Of a stretch of DNA of 28,268 nucleotides, positions 23,175 through 28,268 are shown one piece after another; the first letter of the stretch is position 1, and each line of letters opens with the position of its first letter. A model generated the notes under the pieces. It was given only the letters and a program-made list of their open reading frames with translations. It searched no databases and was not told where the DNA came from. Position numbers and translations under genes: made by a program. The stretch lies in NCBI GenBank assembly GCA_005883115.1, contig VAZQ01000158.1, positions 5,113 to 33,380 of the forward strand, given 5' to 3'. Origin of the DNA: Alphaproteobacteria bacterium (GTDB lineage: Bacteria; Pseudomonadota; Alphaproteobacteria; Rhizobiales; Xanthobacteraceae).

Positions 23175-23921
23175 TCAGGCACCTTCGGCCTTGCCCGCCT
23201 GGTCCGCTTCAGCCGGCGCTGCTTCGCCGGTGCCGCCGGCGCTCTCCGGCAGACGGAACTTGCCGGGTTTGGGAGCGTCTGTCGGCAATCTTTTCTTCAC
23301 CGCATCGCGAAGCGTGATCCAACCGCCCTTCGCGCCCGGCACCGCGCCCTCGACCAGGATGAGGCCGCGCTCGACGTCGGTCTGCACCACCTTGAGGTTG
23401 AGAGTGGTGACACGCTCGACGCCCAAGTGCCCCGGCATTTTCTTATTCTTGAACGTCTTCCCGGGATCCTGGCGGCCGCCCGTCGACCCGATCGAACGGT
23501 GTGAGATGGACACTCCGTGCGAGGCGCGCAGTCCGCCAAAGTTCCAGCGCTTCATACCGCCCGCAAACCCCTTACCAATCGACGTTCCCGTGACGTCGAC
23601 AAATTGGCCGACGACGAAATGGTCGGCAGTGATCTCGGCACCCACCGGTATCAGCTCGCTCTCGTCCACCCGGAACTCGGCGAGCTTGCGTTTGGGCTCG
23701 ACCTTTGCAACGGCGAAATGGCCGCGCGTGGCCTTTGTCAAGCTCTTTGGCTTGCGGGTGCCGGAGCCGAGCTGCAGCGCGACATAGCCGTTCTTATCTT
23801 TCGTGCGGTGGCCGACAACCTGGCAGTTGGCAAGGCGTAACACCGTGACCGGCACATGCTCGCCAGCGTCGGTAAAGACGCGCGTCATCCCGACTTTCTG
23901 TGCGATTACCCCTGAACGCAT
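23175..23921 (-). CDS. rplC: Ribosomal protein L3
   Basis: 248 residues from the ATG at 23921 (MRSGVIAQKVGMTRVF); the frame is open 21 codons upstream without similarity. The extended loop reaching the peptidyl-transferase centre is intact (KGFAGGMKRWNFGG, SIGSTGGRQDPGKTFKNKKMPGH). The C-terminus is lengthened by about 30 residues rich in Ala, Gly and Glu after KRLPTDAPKPGKFRLP. 28 nt after rpsJ. Confidence 0.96.
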   Translation of the reverse strand: MRSGVIAQKVGMTRVFTDAGEHVPVTVLRLANCQVVGHRTKDKNGYVALQLGSGTRKPKSLTKATRGHFAVAKVEPKRKLAEFRVDESELIPVGAEITADHFVVGQFVDVTGTSIGKGFAGGMKRWNFGGLRASHGVSISHRSIGSTGGRQDPGKTFKNKKMPGHLGVERVTTLNLKVVQTDVERGLILVEGAVPGAKGGWITLRDAVKKRLPTDAPKPGKFRLPESAGGTGEAAPAEADQAGKAEGA

Positions 23922-23949
23922 CGTTGTGGTCTCTCTGGTCCGGTTCCGC

Positions 23950-24258
23950 TCAGAGCTTGATCTCGACGTCGACACCAGCGGCAAGATCGAGCTTCATGAG
24001 CGCGTCCACCGTCTGCGGCGTTGGATCGACAATGTCGAGCAGCCGCTTGTGCGTGCGCATCTCGAACTGCTCACGGCTCTTCTTGTCGATGTGAGGCGAA
24101 CGGTTGACCGTGAATTTCTCGATCTTCGTCGGCAGCGGAATTGGACCTCGCACTTGCGCGCCCGTGCGCTTGGCAGTGGCCACGATCTCACGCGTCGACG
24201 CATCGAGGATGCGGTGATCGAACGCCTTGAGCCGGATCCGAATGTTCTGGCCGTTCAT
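23950..24258 (-). CDS. rpsJ: Ribosomal protein S10 (NusE)
   Basis: 102 residues, normal. MNGQNIRIRLKAFDHRILD at the N-terminus and GPIPLPTKIEKFTVNRSPHIDKKSREQFEMRTH in the middle. Besides its place in the 30S head, S10 is NusE, linking transcription and translation. First gene of the S10 set. The 15 nt before the ATG (tctgacatatc and upstream) contain no Shine-Dalgarno-like GGAG, and a heptad repeat array reaches to within 6 nt of the start codon. Confidence 0.97.
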   Translation of the reverse strand: MNGQNIRIRLKAFDHRILDASTREIVATAKRTGAQVRGPIPLPTKIEKFTVNRSPHIDKKSREQFEMRTHKRLLDIVDPTPQTVDALMKLDLAAGVDVEIKL

Positions 24259-24264
24259 GATATG

Positions 24265-24379
24265 TCAGATGACGGACGACAGATGACGAAGGACGGACGA
24301 CGAAAGTCATCGCATCGGCTCGCTTTGTCTGTCCTCTGTCCTCTGTCCTCCGTCCCTGTCGTCTGGCGTCTGTCGCCTG
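24265..24379. repeat. Heptad-periodic inverted repeat array filling the tuf-rpsJ spacer
   Basis: Six consecutive 7-mers of one family run from 24265 to 24306 (TCAGATG, ACGGACG, ACAGATG, ACGAAGG, ACGGACG, ACGAAAG). After a 21-nt loop the complementary-type family runs from 24328: TCTGTCC three times exactly (24328-24348), then TCCGTCC and looser CTGTCGT-like units up to the tuf stop. The two arms are imperfectly inverted, so the transcript could fold into a long interrupted hairpin. Almost the whole 121-nt spacer is built this way. Function unknown. Confidence 0.8.
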
Positions 24380-25588
24380 CTACTCGGTGATACTGACCAC
24401 GACGCCGGCGCCGACGGTTTTGCCGCCCTCGCGGATGGCAAACCGCTGCTTCTCCTCCATCGCAATCGGCGTGATCAGCTCCACATCCATCGCCGCATTG
24501 TCCCCCGGCATGATCATCTCCGTCCCCGCCGGCAGCGTCACGTGACCGGTCACGTCCGTGGTGCGGAAGTAAAACTGCGGACGGTAGTTGTTGAAGAACG
24601 GCGTGTGCCGGCCCCCTTCCTCCTTGGTCAGGATGTACGCCTCCGCCTTGAACTTCTTGTGCGGCTTCACCGAGCCCGGCTTGCACAGAACCTGCCCGCG
24701 CTCCACCGCATCCTTGTCGATCCCGCGCAACAGGCAGCCCACATTGTCCCCCGCAACCCCCTCGTCCAGAAGCTTGCGGAACATCTCAACCCCCGTCACC
24801 ACCGACTTCTGCGTGTCCCGCAGCCCCACGATCTCAACTTCCTCTCCCACCTTGATCTTGCCGCGCTCGATCCGACCCGTCACAACCGTGCCGCGCCCAG
24901 AGATCGAGAACACGTCCTCAATCGGCATCAAAAACGGCTGGTCGATCGGCCGCTCCGGCAGCGGCACGAACTCATCCAGCGCCTCGAACAGCTTGAGCAC
25001 CGCCGCATCCGCAAATTCGCCCTTCTCCCCGCTGAGCGCCTTGATCGCAGCCCCGCGGATCACCGGAACCTTGTCGCCGGGAAACTGGTACTTGGTCAAA
25101 AGCTCGCGCACCTCCAGCTCCACCAGATCGAGAAGCTCGGGGTCGTCAACCACGTCCACCTTGTTGAGAAAAACCACGATGTAGGGAACGCCAACCTGGC
25201 GCGCCAACAGAATGTGCTCGCGCGTCTGCGGCATCGGACCGTCCGCCGCCGATACCACCAGGATCGCGCCATCCATCTGCGCCGCCCCCGTGATCATGTT
25301 CTTGACGTAGTCGGCATGGCCCGGGCAGTCCACGTGCGCGTAGTGGCGCTTCTGCGTGGAATATTCCACGTGGCTCGTCGCAATCGTCAAAATCTTGGTC
25401 GGATCGCGCCGCCCCTGGCTCTCCGACGCCTTCGCCACCTGGTCGTAGCTCACAAAATTCGGCGTCCAACCCTTGTCCGCCGACACCTTCGTCAGCGCAG
25501 CCGTCAGCGTCGTCTTGCCGTGGTCCACGTGACCAATCGTCCCAACATTGCAATGCGGCTTCGTGCGTTCGAATTTCTGTTTGGCCAT
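24380..25588 (-). CDS. tuf: Elongation factor Tu with a variant switch I loop
   Basis: A 402-residue GTPase delivering aminoacyl-tRNA to the ribosome. G1 is GHVDHGKT (19-26), G3 DCPGH (87-91) with the catalytic His91, and G4 NKVD (142-145). Domains 2 and 3 are canonical (SISGRGTVVTGRIERG; RHTPFFNNYRPQFYFRTTDVTG; the end TVGAGVVVSITE). The switch I/effector loop is unusual: instead of EEKxRGITI(N)TSHVEY it reads SESQGRRDPTKILTIATSHVEY (residues 55-76), about six residues longer overall, with the Mg-binding Thr (Thr68) kept. AGGAG lies 8 nt before the ATG. Third gene of the str set. By eye its third-base choices differ from neighbours. It might be a transferred or recombined copy. Confidence 0.96.
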   Translation of the reverse strand: MAKQKFERTKPHCNVGTIGHVDHGKTTLTAALTKVSADKGWTPNFVSYDQVAKASESQGRRDPTKILTIATSHVEYSTQKRHYAHVDCPGHADYVKNMITGAAQMDGAILVVSAADGPMPQTREHILLARQVGVPYIVVFLNKVDVVDDPELLDLVELEVRELLTKYQFPGDKVPVIRGAAIKALSGEKGEFADAAVLKLFEALDEFVPLPERPIDQPFLMPIEDVFSISGRGTVVTGRIERGKIKVGEEVEIVGLRDTQKSVVTGVEMFRKLLDEGVAGDNVGCLLRGIDKDAVERGQVLCKPGSVKPHKKFKAEAYILTKEEGGRHTPFFNNYRPQFYFRTTDVTGHVTLPAGTEMIMPGDNAAMDVELITPIAMEEKQRFAIREGGKTVGAGVVVSITE

Positions 25589-25638
25589 GGCTCGGCTCCT
25601 GTGCGACCTTTCTCAACTAAGCTGCATCGAGCGGGGTC

Positions 25639-27711
<2,073 letters not shown>

Positions 27712-27743
27712 GAGCGGTTAATTCCCTAATCTCTTGCTGACCA

Positions 27744-28214
27744 TCACCAGCGATAATGTGAAAACGCCCGATTGGCCTCCGCCATGCGGTGCGTGTCCTC
27801 GCGCTTCTTAACGGCGTTTCCGCGGCTGTTGGATGCGTCGAGCAATTCGGCCGAGAGCCGCTCGGTCATCGTTTTTTCGTTGCGCTCACGCGCGGCCGAG
27901 ATGATCCAGCGAATGCCGAGCGCCTGCCGGCGCGTTGCGCGAACTTCGACCGGCACCTGGTAGGTCGCCCCGCCCACGCGGCGCGAGCGTACTTCGAGGG
28001 ATGGCATGACGTTTTCGAGCGCCTGCTCAAAGACGACGACTGGATTCTGCTTTGTCTTCCCCTCGATAATTCCGAGCGCGCCGTAGACAATCGTTTCGGC
28101 CACCGACTTCTTGCCGGCGCGCATGATCACATTCATGAGCTTTGAGACCACTAGATTCCCGTATTTCGGATCCGGGTTGATCTCTCGCTTCTCTGCACTG
28201 TGACGGCGGGACAT
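27744..28214 (-). CDS. rpsG: Ribosomal protein S7
   Basis: 156 residues, full length. MSRRHSAEKREINPDPKYGN at the N-terminus; VGGATYQVPVEVRATRRQALGIRW and the C-terminal KKREDTHRMAEANRAFSHYRW. It organises the 3' domain of 16S rRNA and contacts E-site tRNA. A GAGGA Shine-Dalgarno precedes the ATG. The 54 nt beyond it to the window end hold no recognisable gene; rpsL would be expected next. Confidence 0.98.
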   Translation of the reverse strand: MSRRHSAEKREINPDPKYGNLVVSKLMNVIMRAGKKSVAETIVYGALGIIEGKTKQNPVVVFEQALENVMPSLEVRSRRVGGATYQVPVEVRATRRQALGIRWIISAARERNEKTMTERLSAELLDASNSRGNAVKKREDTHRMAEANRAFSHYRW

Positions 28215-28268
28215 CGTCCTCGTCTTCCTCTATTCCATCGCTCGCCGGAGCAGCCGGCCACGGGTTTA

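Noticed and set aside
24265..24379. CRISPR-like array or tandem regulator sites
   Set aside because: The repeat unit is only 7 bp with no spacers, and no cas genes are near.

Overview
The window looks like a chromosomal stretch of a GC-rich alphaproteobacterium, most likely Hyphomicrobiales (Rhizobiales), in the Bradyrhizobiaceae/Xanthobacteraceae direction. This rests on the alpha-type RpoA, S8 and short adenylate kinase sequences, on the gene order rplQ / Deg protease / rarA / RluC-type synthase, and on a short intergenic repeat of a kind I associate with that order. The placement is from memory of these families, not from a search.

Layout. Positions 38-4749 (+ strand) hold a three-gene operon for a 2-oxoacid:acceptor oxidoreductase: a flavin/Fe-S NAD(P)H-type electron-transfer subunit, a fused gamma-alpha subunit and a thiamine-pyrophosphate beta subunit, most like 2-oxoglutarate oxidoreductase (korC-A-B). 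It converges on a minus-strand operon at 4794-8529: a periplasmic Deg/HtrA protease, the recombination ATPase RarA and a 23S rRNA pseudouridine synthase, joined by 4-nt stop/start overlaps. A lone exported dihaem cytochrome c gene lies at 8754-9596. From 28214 down to 9707 everything is on the minus strand: the end of the str operon (rpsG, fusA, tuf), then S10 (rpsJ-rplC-D-W-B-rpsS-rplV-rpsC-rplP-rpmC-rpsQ), spc (rplN-X-E-rpsN-H-rplF-R-rpsE-rpmD-rplO-secY-adk) and alpha (rpsM-K-rpoA-rplQ). A clear intrinsic terminator at 9657-9681 closes the block. A good sigma70-like promoter inside the 3' end of adk could start the alpha genes separately.

The gene content is mostly housekeeping, and I found no defence system, mobile element, CRISPR array or novel gene cluster. 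The unusual observations are these. (1) rpoA and rpsH are both broken by short apparent deletions, about 20 and 31 nt by comparison with remembered homologues. Each shifts the frame in a gene the cell cannot lose, so consensus or assembly error is the leading explanation. (2) EF-Tu has a non-canonical switch I loop. (3) Two intergenic spacers, tuf-rpsJ and rpoA-rplQ, are filled with 7-bp-periodic inverted repeats; the first covers the place where the rpsJ ribosome-binding site should be. (4) Several core proteins (Adk, L5, L29, S19) carry low-complexity tails, mostly basic or Ala/Pro-rich.
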